From: Ideonella_A intermedia_A
GTDB lineage: Bacteria > Pseudomonadota > Gammaproteobacteria > Burkholderiales > Burkholderiaceae_C
Direction of reading: 5' to 3'
Length of the DNA: 64,000 bases
Assembly (NCBI GenBank): GCA_943370175.1
Contig: CALRPU020000013.1
Span: 53,472-117,471 of the forward strand
Position 1 is the stretch's first letter. Each line of letters begins with the position of its first letter. Positions 17,791-24,481 of this stretch are shown one piece after another. The notes beneath the pieces were generated by a model. It saw only the letters and a program-made list of their open reading frames with translations. It did no database searches and was not told the origin of the DNA. Position numbers and translations under genes: made by a program.

Positions 17791-18486
17791 TCAGCGCGGC
17801 GTCCGGAAGACGAACGTGCAATGGCCCGGTGAGAAGTCGCGTGCACCGCGCTGTGCGTCGTCCGTGCGGCCCCGCAGCTCGAACGTCGCGGCCGGCTCGC
17901 GGGCCAGGCCCGCCAGCGCGTCCACCGTGGGCGGCTCCAGGACCATCAGCGGCACGATCAAGTGGCGCGCGCCGTTCGCGGTGCGCAGCGCAAAGCCATC
18001 GCCCGACGCCACCTCGTCGACGATGCGACCGCGCCCCTGCAGGGGCGACGTGGGCCGCCCGCGCGGCGCGGCCACCTCGTCGGCCGCCGGCGGCACGATC
18101 CACACCAGGGCCGGGACCTCGGGCAAAGCCGTGGTCTTCAGGCGGCTCACGCCGGGCTGCACCGCGTCCAAGGTGGCCAGCCGGTCCAGGTACACGCGCT
18201 TGAGGCAGTCGGCGTCGCGGCAGGCGTCCCGGGTGGTGCGCAGCCACTGGCGCTGGTCGCTCACCAGGCAGGCCTCGGCGTGCTTCAAGGCCAGCTTCGC
18301 GCCGGCAAAGTAGCGGCCCAGGTGCTCGTCCAGGTCCGAGGTGGCGGGGGTGCTGCAAAGCAGCTTCTCGACCGCGCTGCGAGCGGCTTCGCAAGGGAAG
18401 GATGCAGCGCCGGCAACGCCGGGCCACCACAGCGCCGCGGCGGCCAGGGCGCCGGCGACAAGCACCTGGGAACAGGACGTGGTCAT
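17791..18486 (-). CDS. Secreted LprI/DUF1311-domain protein
   Basis: 231 residues with a signal peptide (SQVLVAGALAAAALWWPG, cleavage near GAASF). The mature N-terminus FPCEAARSAVEKLLCS matches the start of the DUF1311/LprI domain, with paired cysteines (FPCE, LLCS, EACLVS, DACRDADCLK) likely to form disulfides. LprI proteins inhibit lysozymes in mycobacteria; in proteobacteria the role is mostly unknown. The C-terminal half (about 130-231) has no recognised domain. Its ATG overlaps the stop of the preceding small gene (ATGA, 18483-18486), so the two are translationally coupled. Confidence 0.7.
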   Translation of the reverse strand: MTTSCSQVLVAGALAAAALWWPGVAGAASFPCEAARSAVEKLLCSTPATSDLDEHLGRYFAGAKLALKHAEACLVSDQRQWLRTTRDACRDADCLKRVYLDRLATLDAVQPGVSRLKTTALPEVPALVWIVPPAADEVAAPRGRPTSPLQGRGRIVDEVASGDGFALRTANGARHLIVPLMVLEPPTVDALAGLAREPAATFELRGRTDDAQRGARDFSPGHCTFVFRTPR

Positions 18487-18788
18487 CGGGTGACTCCAGG
18501 TGAGTGCTTGGCGCCATGCTGGCAAACCAGCACTGCGTTCAGCGGGGCCCGCTCGGTTCGGACGTCGCCTTGCCAGAACACGCTGCGCACCCGGTGGCGG
18601 CGCTGCTCGTCCCGCGGCGTCAACACCCACGCGTCGATCGGGCCCGTGCCCGGGCGCCGCACGGCTTGGTCCTGTTCCGCGATGTCGGCCAGCGCGCGGC
18701 TGGTGTCGGGGGCGGCGAAGGCGGCGCAGGCCAAGCCCAGCAGCGGTGGGCCGATCAGGTGCCGGGTGCGGCGCAGCGGCATGGTCAT
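18483..18788 (-). CDS. Small secreted protein, possibly a shortened DUF6624 domain
   Basis: 101 residues from the ATG at 18788 (another ATG lies at 18782). A signal peptide (RHLIGPPLLGLACAAFAA) precedes LADIAEQDQAVRR and ends in LNAVLVCQHGAKHSPG. The DQxxR near the start and the QHG near the end resemble the DUF6624 pattern, but the domain is much shorter than usual, so this may be a compressed or decayed copy. The frame is intact and the stop overlaps the LprI-like gene by four bases. The function is unknown. Confidence 0.5.
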   Translation of the reverse strand: MTMPLRRTRHLIGPPLLGLACAAFAAPDTSRALADIAEQDQAVRRPGTGPIDAWVLTPRDEQRRHRVRSVFWQGDVRTERAPLNAVLVCQHGAKHSPGVTR

Positions 18789-18816
18789 TGGCAAGGCCTG
18801 CGGGCAGCGGCGGCGG

Positions 18817-19159
18817 TCAACGCGCCCGGCCCAGCGACTCCAGCCGCAGCGACAGGCTCAGCTCCAGCGCCGTCAGCCGTTGGCGCAAGGGCGCGGCCTG
18901 GGCGGCGTCGGTGCAGGCCGCCAGTTCGGCGCGCAGGGCGGCGCGTTGGCGCAGCAGGTCGACTTCGGGGGGAACGACGCCGGCGTCCTTCAGGATCTTG
19001 AAGGGCATGCGCCATTCGTCGGGGGTCTGCTCCCAGGCGGTGTCCGGTGTCCGGCGTCAGGGGCTGGCCGTAGCCCCGCGCGGACCGCAGCTCACCGTTC
19101 TGTTCGGCCTCGCGCAGCTTGCGGCCGATCTCGTCTTCGCGGAACTCTGGGCTGGGCAT
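18817..19159 (-). pseudogene. DUF1992 (DnaJ-like) gene with a +7-bp frameshift
   Basis: The N-terminal part, MPSPEFREDEIGRKLREAEQ...GYGQPL, matches DUF1992, found in bacterial proteins related to the conserved domain of DnaJ homologue C28. It has AGGAG before the ATG at 19159. After LTPDT the frame is lost, and the rest of the domain (EWRMPFKILKDAGVVPPEVD to SLRLESLGRAR, stop at 18817) continues in another frame. At 19039-19052 the heptamer GGTGTCC is present twice in tandem. Deleting one copy restores one continuous frame of about 111 codons reading LTPDTAWEQTPDEWRMPF. It is either a very recent pseudogene or a sequence error. Confidence 0.85.
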
Positions 19160-19237
19160 GGGGGCTCCTGGGGTGGGGGGTTGAGGGCGTGCGACGGGCG
19201 GACGCGCAGCCGTCACGGCGCGGGTGGGGCCCGGGCG

Positions 19238-20044
19238 TCACCACGGCTGCGCCGCGGCCGTGCCCTGGTGGTAGCGCAGGCGCCAGGCGCCTTGCCAATG
19301 CAGCCACAGCGACGACCTCAGCGTGTGCCGCAGCAGCGTGCCGTCGGGCGCACGGTGGGCCGACCGGTAGGTCAGCAAGGCCGCGCCCGGCGCGGCGGGG
19401 GCCACCGCAAACGCATCGGACACCACGTCCACCGGGCCGCCCTGGGTGGACAGGAAGTTGATGATCGTCGCCCGGGTGTAGACCTGCCCCGAACGCCCGA
19501 CCTCGTGGAAATCGGGGTGCAGTAAGTGCTCCAGCCGGGCGCGGTCGCAGCGCACGCCGGGGTGGTGCAATTCCACCTCCAGCGCCTGCAGCGTGGGCAG
19601 CAGGGCCGCCGCGTCGGGCGCGCCGTGCACCACCAGTTCGGGGTGGCCCGTGGCCGGGTCGCCGACGCGGGACAGCGACCACGCCGCCGACGTGGCCAGC
19701 AGCACCTCCACCGTCGTGCGCACCCGGTTGCCGTAGGGCACGTGGCCGCCGTGCACCCGCCCCTCGGCGTCGGCCACGCTCATGTGCAGGTGGGCGCCGT
19801 GGGCCGACAGGCTGCCGGACAGGCTGAGGATTTCGAAGGGCCCCGGCAGGGCGGTTTCGGCGTCGGCCGCGGCCAGTCGCAGCCGGGCGCCGTCCAGGCT
19901 GCCGATGCCCGCCACCACGAAGGCCGAGCCGCCCAGCGCCGTGCGTGCGTGGGTTTCCAGGGCGCGGCGCACGTCGGCGCCGGGCTCGAGGCGCAGCGGA
20001 TGGGTCACGGTGGGCGGCGGCGTGGGGGTGGAGGTCACGTTCAT
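19238..20044 (-). CDS. PPC/DUF296 domain fused to an NTF2-like (DUF4440) domain
   Basis: 268 residues in two parts. Residues of about 15-140 match the PPC (DUF296) domain of bacterial AT-hook-less DNA-binding-like proteins: LRLEPGADVRRALETHA, GIGSLDGARLR, FEILSLSGSL, HLHMSVADAEGRVHGGHVPY. Residues of about 155-268 match a DUF4440/NTF2-like domain: LEHLLHPDFHEVGRSGQVYT, then LTYRSAHR and SSLWLHWQGAWRLRYHQGT. Both are usually separate short proteins. Its ATG overlaps the stop of the upstream membrane-protein gene (20041-20044). The function is unknown; small-molecule binding or hydrolysis is possible. Confidence 0.75.
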   Translation of the reverse strand: MNVTSTPTPPPTVTHPLRLEPGADVRRALETHARTALGGSAFVVAGIGSLDGARLRLAAADAETALPGPFEILSLSGSLSAHGAHLHMSVADAEGRVHGGHVPYGNRVRTTVEVLLATSAAWSLSRVGDPATGHPELVVHGAPDAAALLPTLQALEVELHHPGVRCDRARLEHLLHPDFHEVGRSGQVYTRATIINFLSTQGGPVDVVSDAFAVAPAAPGAALLTYRSAHRAPDGTLLRHTLRSSLWLHWQGAWRLRYHQGTAAAQPW

Positions 20045-20628
20045 GGGGCGGGTCGTGCGGGGGCGGGTGGTGTCGATTGCAACGGCGATGTCAACGGCGT
20101 CGGCGCTGAGGTGTGCGCCGACGTGGTCGCGGCCGATGGCGTGGGCGCGGGCATGGCCTTGGACGTGGGCGTAGGCGTGGGCGTGGGCGTGGGCGTGGGC
20201 TTGGGCTTGGGCGCTTCGGCAATCCACCCCAGGCGCCGGCCCGCCACCCAGCCCAGCAGACTCAGGCCCACCTGCAGGTAGCCCAGCACCAGCACCAGGG
20301 CCGCCATCGGCAGGAAGGCCATCAGCCGCCCCACCGCCGATGCCGGCGCCGGCGACTGCCCGCCCGCAAAGGCCAGCCACGCCACCGCCGCCACCGGCAG
20401 GAACAGCACCGGCGCCCAGGCCACCGGCCAGGGCACGCCGGCCGTTGGCCGCACCCGCCCCAAGGTCACCGCCAGCACCGCGGCAAACACCGCGTAAGGC
20501 AGGCCAAAGCCCAGCAGCGACAGGATCAGCACGCTTGCCCCCCGGCCCTGCCCCACGCCCCAGGCCAGCACCGGCAGCACCAGCGGCAGCAGCAAGCTGA
20601 GCCGGAAGTAGCGGGTGGGGGTCAGCAT
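20041..20628 (-). CDS. Membrane protein with Pro-Thr repeat tail
   Basis: 195 residues, no recognised family. Four hydrophobic helices (about 8-25, 32-55, 70-88, 100-125) are followed by a cytoplasmic or periplasmic tail of Pro-Lys and Pro-Thr dipeptides, encoded by a hexamer tandem repeat at 20165-20212. The stop overlaps the start of the PPC-NTF2 gene by four bases. No enzymatic motif is visible. Confidence 0.65.
   Translation of the reverse strand: MLTPTRYFRLSLLLPLVLPVLAWGVGQGRGASVLILSLLGFGLPYAVFAAVLAVTLGRVRPTAGVPWPVAWAPVLFLPVAAVAWLAFAGGQSPAPASAVGRLMAFLPMAALVLVLGYLQVGLSLLGWVAGRRLGWIAEAPKPKPTPTPTPTPTPTSKAMPAPTPSAATTSAHTSAPTPLTSPLQSTPPAPARPAP
20165..20212. repeat. Hexamer tandem repeat (GTGGGC) encoding Pro-Thr
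   Basis: Eight units of GTGGGC with a few single-base variants (GTAGGC, TTGGGC). They lie inside the membrane-protein gene and encode alternating Pro and Thr/Lys. Copy-number change would alter tail length but not frame. Confidence 0.9.
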
Positions 20629-20722
20629 GGGCGCACGGCGGAATGGGTGGTGCGTGGGTGCATTGGGTGTGGCCGGTGCGCGGGGCGGTGGCTGCGGTCG
20701 GGGTGGGCGCGTTCACGCCCGG

Positions 20723-21055
20723 TCAAACAAGCGCCTGGTGGTGTTCCAGCGCCTTGCTCCAGTGCCAGACGTCCACCCGTTCGCGCAGGCCGCAGGTCCA
20801 GAAGGGGTCGCTCGCCATCAACCGGTGCACCGCCGCCTTCGACGCGGCGCGCACCACCCACAGCCCGCCGTGCGGCGTGTCGCCCGGCGCTTCGCGCAGC
20901 GAGCCCGCCACCAGCACCTGCGCGCGGTGGGCGTCCACCCACTGAATGTGCGCCGCCAGATGCTGGGCGCGCAGCGCGCCCTGGCCGGGCAGGTCGGTGA
21001 ACAGCACCGCGAACAAGCTGCCGCCGGGCGCCGGGTTGGCCGCGGGGGCGTTCAT
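20723..21055 (-). CDS. YciI family protein
   Basis: 110-residue single-domain protein of the YciI-like fold (ferredoxin-like, ABM superfamily). Visible features: FAVLFTDLPG, RAQHLAAHIQWVDAHRAQ with the conserved His/Asp pair, VAGSL, and DPFWTCGL near the end. Family members are small enzymes or binding proteins of mostly unknown role. Its ATG overlaps the stop of the TPR protein (21052-21055). Confidence 0.85.
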   Translation of the reverse strand: MNAPAANPAPGGSLFAVLFTDLPGQGALRAQHLAAHIQWVDAHRAQVLVAGSLREAPGDTPHGGLWVVRAASKAAVHRLMASDPFWTCGLRERVDVWHWSKALEHHQALV

Positions 21056-21810
21056 GGCTGTGCCCGGGCCAGCGCCTGGGCCGCCGCCAGACGGCGCAGC
21101 ACCGGCGCGTTCAGTTCGCGGTTCAGCGCGTTCCAGCGGCGGGTGATCGGGTCCATGCGTTCCTGCAGGCGCGCGGCGGTGGCCAGGTCGCCGGTGGATA
21201 AGGCCCAGATCGCGTACTCCGCCAGCGCTTCAAAGCTTTCATGCTGCGCGAGGGCGTGTTCGAAGGCGTTGCGCGCCTCGCCGGGCTGCGCCGCAGCGGC
21301 GTGCGCCTTCGCCCGCAACAGGGCCACGTCGCCCGGCCGGTGCGCGGGGTGCTCGCGCTGCAGCAGGTCCAGGTGCGCCAGGGCCTGCGCGGCCTGTTGG
21401 CTTTCCACCAGCGCCCGCGCTGCGCCGTGGCGCAGGTCGGGGTCGGCGGCGAAGGGGCCTTGCAACGCGCTTTCATAGTGCTGCGCGGCTTCCCGCGCTT
21501 CGCCGGCGTTCAGCAGCGCCGCGGCCAGGCGCATCCGGTGCTGCGCGGTGGGCGCTTCTTCCAGTGCGGCCCGCGCTTCGCGCACGGCGCGCCCGGGGTC
21601 CATCGCCGTGGCCGCCGCCGACACCGCCTTCAGGGCCCGCCGCTCCAGCCGCGAGTTCGGCAGGTAGACCATGAACCCATAGACCAGGCTGCCCAGCAGC
21701 GGAAACGCGAACAGGATGAACAGCCAGTACAGCGGCTGCCCGCTGCGCACCACGTGCACCGCGCACAGCACGGCCAGCAAGACGTGCAACCCCAAGCCTG
21801 CGAATGGCAT
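21052..21810 (-). CDS. Membrane-anchored TPR-type protein with PLD-N-like N-terminus
   Basis: 252 residues. Two N-terminal helices (GLHVLLAVLCAVHVVRSG and LYWLFILFAFPLLGSLVYGF) resemble the short phospholipase-D-nuclease N-terminal membrane module, followed by about 180 residues of helical repeats rich in Ala/Leu/Glu (RMRLAAALLNAGEAREAAQH, ARNAFEHALAQHESFEALAE) that fit tetratricopeptide-like pairs. GGGAGG lies about eight bases before the ATG at 21810. An assembly or scaffold role at the inner membrane is likely. Co-transcribed with YciI. Confidence 0.7.
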   Translation of the reverse strand: MPFAGLGLHVLLAVLCAVHVVRSGQPLYWLFILFAFPLLGSLVYGFMVYLPNSRLERRALKAVSAAATAMDPGRAVREARAALEEAPTAQHRMRLAAALLNAGEAREAAQHYESALQGPFAADPDLRHGAARALVESQQAAQALAHLDLLQREHPAHRPGDVALLRAKAHAAAAQPGEARNAFEHALAQHESFEALAEYAIWALSTGDLATAARLQERMDPITRRWNALNRELNAPVLRRLAAAQALARAQP

Positions 21811-21910
21811 TCGGCAACCCTCCCGGCGCAATTATTGGCCGCGGCCCCGGGGGCTTGTCATCCGTTGCTTGAAGGGTCGGGCCGCCCGCGCGGGGCCGAC
21901 CCCGGCCGCC

Positions 21911-22273
21911 TCAGGGCATGGCCGCGCCCGCCGCCTGGCGCACGGGAATGCCCTGCGGGTCGAAGCCGTCCAGGCAATGCACGTTGACGCCGAAATGGTC
22001 GGGCGTCACCCGCTTGCGGTGAAACGGGTAGATGCCGCAGGTCTTGCAGAAGAAGTGCCGCGCCGTGCGGGTGTGGAACTGGTATTCGGTCAGAAATTCC
22101 GCACCCGCCAGCAGCCGGAAGTGGCTTTCATGCACCTTCACCATCAGCGCGTTCTTCTTCTTGCACAGCGAACAGTCGCACTGCGTCAACTCCGGGAAGT
22201 CGGTGTCGACTTCGAAGCGCACCGCGCCGCAATGGCAGGCGCCGGTGTGGGTGGCGAGGGGGCGGTGCGTCAT
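21911..22273 (-). CDS. GFA family (Mss4-like) zinc-binding protein
   Basis: 120 residues of the glutathione-dependent formaldehyde-activating (GFA) fold. Zinc-binding cysteines are present in CHCGAVRFEV, CDCSLCKKKNA and FFCKTCGIYPFH. Similar short GFA proteins are common in proteobacteria and may use glutathione adducts, but true formaldehyde activity is proven for few. The ATG at 22273 begins the conserved part; the open frame upstream is not convincing. Confidence 0.88.
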   Translation of the reverse strand: MTHRPLATHTGACHCGAVRFEVDTDFPELTQCDCSLCKKKNALMVKVHESHFRLLAGAEFLTEYQFHTRTARHFFCKTCGIYPFHRKRVTPDHFGVNVHCLDGFDPQGIPVRQAAGAAMP

Positions 22274-22689
22274 GGGGCGCTGGCTCGGGGTGGGGCCGGG
22301 AACGGTGAGGTGATTCGATCGTAGCCGGCAAGTCGGCCGCAACGTGGCGCTGCTCGACGGGTTGGCAGGCCCGCGGTTGGACCGAACCAAACCACTTCTG
22401 GGCAGCGCCCATCAATGCGCCCGGGCAAGAAATGGCAACGCTTGCAACGCCGCCAAGGCATTGATCGATCGGGCCAGCTTCTTCATGGCCGGCACCACAG
22501 CCGGCACCACAGCCGGCGCCAGCGGCCGCCCCTTCTCCTTCTGCACCCGGTCCGGCAACAGCACCTGCCGTCGACGGTTGCACCTGGACCAATCGATTGA
22601 CCATCGTTGGTGCGCATCACGGCGTTTCGCCCTTTGACGCGCCCAGCGAGACCCCAAAGGCGTTCCTCGTTGATGCAGCCGGGCTGCCT
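22274..22689. other. Intergenic stretch before the hipB operator
   Basis: About 415 bases between the GFA gene and the repressor operator. Short open frames exist on both strands, but none has family features or a ribosome-binding site. A 12-bp tandem pair, GGCACCACAGCC, lies at 22491-22514. I see no RNA gene. Confidence 0.5.
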
Positions 22690-22727
22690 CACCATCATGG
22701 ACAAAAACAGTTTTGTCCGTGATGGTG
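22690..22727 (+). promoter_or_regulatory. Palindromic operator before hipB-like gene
   Basis: Near-perfect inverted repeat: arms CACCATCATGGACAAAA and its complement (one mismatch in 17) around a 4-nt centre. It ends 27 nt before the ATG at 22755. A further partial half-site, TTTCGTCCA, follows at about 22731. The position and symmetry fit autorepression by the HipB-type protein. Confidence 0.7.
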
Positions 22728-22754
22728 AACGTTTCGTCCATTCTGGCCGAGCCG

Positions 22755-23096
22755 ATGCCCAGCAAACCTCCCGTCCTGTTTCCCCAGGGGCAGCGCATGC
22801 TCGTGGCGCTGGGCGAGCGCGTGCGTCTTGCCCGCTTGCGCCGCAAGCTGACCACCACCACGGTGGCGCAGCGCGCCGGCATTTCCCGTGCCTCGCTGTA
22901 CAACGTCGAAGCTGGAGATCCCGGCGCAACGCTGGGCACGCATCTGCGCGTGTTTGCGGTACGCGGGTTGGACAAGGACATCGACAGGGTGGCGGCCGAC
23001 GATCAGGTCGGGCGGAAGCTGCAAGATCTCCAGAGGGAGTCCCCGCCGAAGTCCGGACGCACTGCCGCCGCCATCAAGCGTGAAAGCGCGAAATGA
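22755..23096 (+). CDS. HipB-type XRE-family repressor/antitoxin
   Basis: 113 residues with a helix-turn-helix of the XRE class: LGERVRLARLRRKLTTTTVA followed by QRAGISRASLYNVEAGDPGA. This is the family normally encoded directly upstream of HipA kinases. The last codons overlap the next frame (ATGA at 23093-23096), the usual hipB-hipA coupling. Other in-frame starts exist at 22713 (TTG) and 22722; they would place the coding start inside the operator, so I prefer 22755. Its partner is truncated, so it probably survives as an orphan regulator. Confidence 0.8.
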   Translation: MPSKPPVLFPQGQRMLVALGERVRLARLRRKLTTTTVAQRAGISRASLYNVEAGDPGATLGTHLRVFAVRGLDKDIDRVAADDQVGRKLQDLQRESPPKSGRTAAAIKRESAK

Positions 23097-23242
23097 GCGC
23101 TTCGGATCTGGAGGTTTGGCTCGACAGCGACTTGGACGAGATGCGTCGCGTCGGCACGCTTTGCCATGACCGTGGTCAGGTTCGCTTCAGCGACGACAAG
23201 GCGTGGATCAAGGACGCGAAGGCGTTCATGCTTGATCCGGAC
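23093..23242 (+). pseudogene. hipA 5' remnant
   Basis: About 50 codons matching the N-terminus of HipA-like kinases: LEVWLDSDLDEMRRVGTLCH, GQVRFSDDKAWI and AKAFMLDPD. HipA proteins have over 400 residues; here similarity ends at the first base of a 53-bp near-palindrome, so the kinase domain is missing and no toxin can be made. The reading frame stays open through the junction and runs into the methyltransferase gene. Confidence 0.8.
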
Positions 23243-23295
23243 TGTTGGCGCCGACCGATAACTGAGCCGGGCTCAGAATTGGATCGGCGCCGCCA
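23243..23295. repeat. 53-bp near-palindrome with TG...CA ends at the hipA break
   Basis: Two 26-bp arms around base 23269. The left arm starts TGTTGGCGCC and ends CTGAGCC; the right arm mirrors it from GGCTCAG to GGCGCCGCCA. The inner 7 bp and an 8-bp block of the arms match exactly. The TG...CA ends and arm length look like terminal repeats of an insertion sequence (IS21-like in style) with its interior lost. No target duplication is visible in the flanks. Confidence 0.6.
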
Positions 23296-23359
23296 GTTCA
23301 GTAGATTTGCAGGCCTACAATCAGGGGTCGCTGGTGTCCCGGCTGGACTATCTGTTCCG

Positions 23360-24481
23360 ATGATGAGCGATGGAAGAAGGCTGCTGAGCGTTTTCTGTGG
23401 AGCCGGTGGCTTGGACCTGGGCTTCGAGCAGGCAGGGTTCGACGTCCAATTGGCTTTTGACATCAGGCCCGATGCTGTTCTTTCTCACAACAAAAATCGA
23501 GCTGATAAGCCTGCGGCTGCGCATCGAATTGATGTCCGCGACATCACGCTGGCAAAGCTCGATGAGCTGGTAGGAGGTACGTTCAAGCCAATGGGCGTCG
23601 TCGGCGGGCCGCCATGCCAAAGCTTCAGTCAGGCGAATCGATCACCCCTCGATGAAGATGATCCGCGTCATAAGCTGCCCTTCGTTTATGGGGACCTCAT
23701 CCAAAAGCTGAACGCCCGCAGTCCTCTGCATTTCTTTGTTTTGGAGAATGTGGTCGCGCTGCGTGAGTCGCCTCATGTTGAGCGCTTTGAGGAGATTAAG
23801 AAGAAGCTTGATAAGGCGGGATTTCGGGTGCATGAGGCAGTGCTGGATGCGTCCTCTTATGGTGTACCCCAGCGCCGCGAGCGGCTGATATTGGTGGGCC
23901 TTAACAAGAAGCTGTATCCCGACCTCGTTTGGGAAGCTCCAAAAAAAGTCGAGGTTCCTGCTGAACATCTGACGGTGCGCCATGCGTTCAAAGAACTGCC
24001 CGAACCGGTGCACTACAGGCGAGGTCTGAAGCGCACGGACCTAGTTTTCCATCCGAATCACTGGTGCATGGCGCCGAAGTCGAAGAAGTTCACCACGCCG
24101 GGAGCACTGGTTGAGGGACGGCGTGGAAACCGTAGTTTTAAGACGCTTTCTTGGAACCTACCCAGCGTCACTGTGGCGTACGGCAATCGAGAGGTTCATG
24201 TGCATCCGGACTGCAAGCGCCGTCTCAGTGTTCTAGAGGCTATGCGTCTTCAAGGCTTTCCAGACAGATACGTCTTAGAAGGATCTCTGTCATCCCAGAT
24301 TACGCAGGTGAGCGAAGCCGTCCCGCCGCCGATGGCCAAGGCCGTCGCGCTGACGCTCAAGCAGATTTTGGACCGCGCGTTGTTGTCCAAGCCAGCAGGC
24401 AAGGCGAAAACAGTCGCCAAAATCAAGAAGGCCCAGCCCAAAAAAACCGTAAGCCTGAGCGACTCGCAGCGTAGGTGCTAA
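23360..24481 (+). CDS. DNA (cytosine-5-)-methyltransferase
   Basis: 373 residues. C5 methyltransferase motifs in order: I, SVFCGAGGLDLGF (12-22); IV, GGPPCQSFS with catalytic Cys86; VI, ENV; VIII, QRRERLILVG; then a short target-recognition region and the C-terminal motifs (YGNREVHVHPDCKRRLSVLE, MRLQGFPDRY, SEAVPPPMAKAVA). It methylates cytosine in a sequence that cannot be read from here. The frame continues upstream into the hipA remnant; I start at the first of two ATGs, just before family similarity. Lower GC than the core genome. It converges with the 405-residue protein (4-nt overlap). No separate restriction nuclease is recognisable. Confidence 0.93.
   Translation: MMSDGRRLLSVFCGAGGLDLGFEQAGFDVQLAFDIRPDAVLSHNKNRADKPAAAHRIDVRDITLAKLDELVGGTFKPMGVVGGPPCQSFSQANRSPLDEDDPRHKLPFVYGDLIQKLNARSPLHFFVLENVVALRESPHVERFEEIKKKLDKAGFRVHEAVLDASSYGVPQRRERLILVGLNKKLYPDLVWEAPKKVEVPAEHLTVRHAFKELPEPVHYRRGLKRTDLVFHPNHWCMAPKSKKFTTPGALVEGRRGNRSFKTLSWNLPSVTVAYGNREVHVHPDCKRRLSVLEAMRLQGFPDRYVLEGSLSSQITQVSEAVPPPMAKAVALTLKQILDRALLSKPAGKAKTVAKIKKAQPKKTVSLSDSQRRC

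Noticed and set aside
20165..20212. Phase-variable repeat
   Set aside because: The unit is 6 bp, so copy-number change keeps the frame; it is a coding Pro-Thr repeat.
22491..22514. CRISPR-like repeats
   Set aside because: Only two adjacent 12-bp units without spacers; no CRISPR array or cas gene was found in the window.
22412..22981. A leftward 189-codon frame over the hipB gene
   Set aside because: Overlaps the HTH gene antisense, no family match and no ribosome-binding site.
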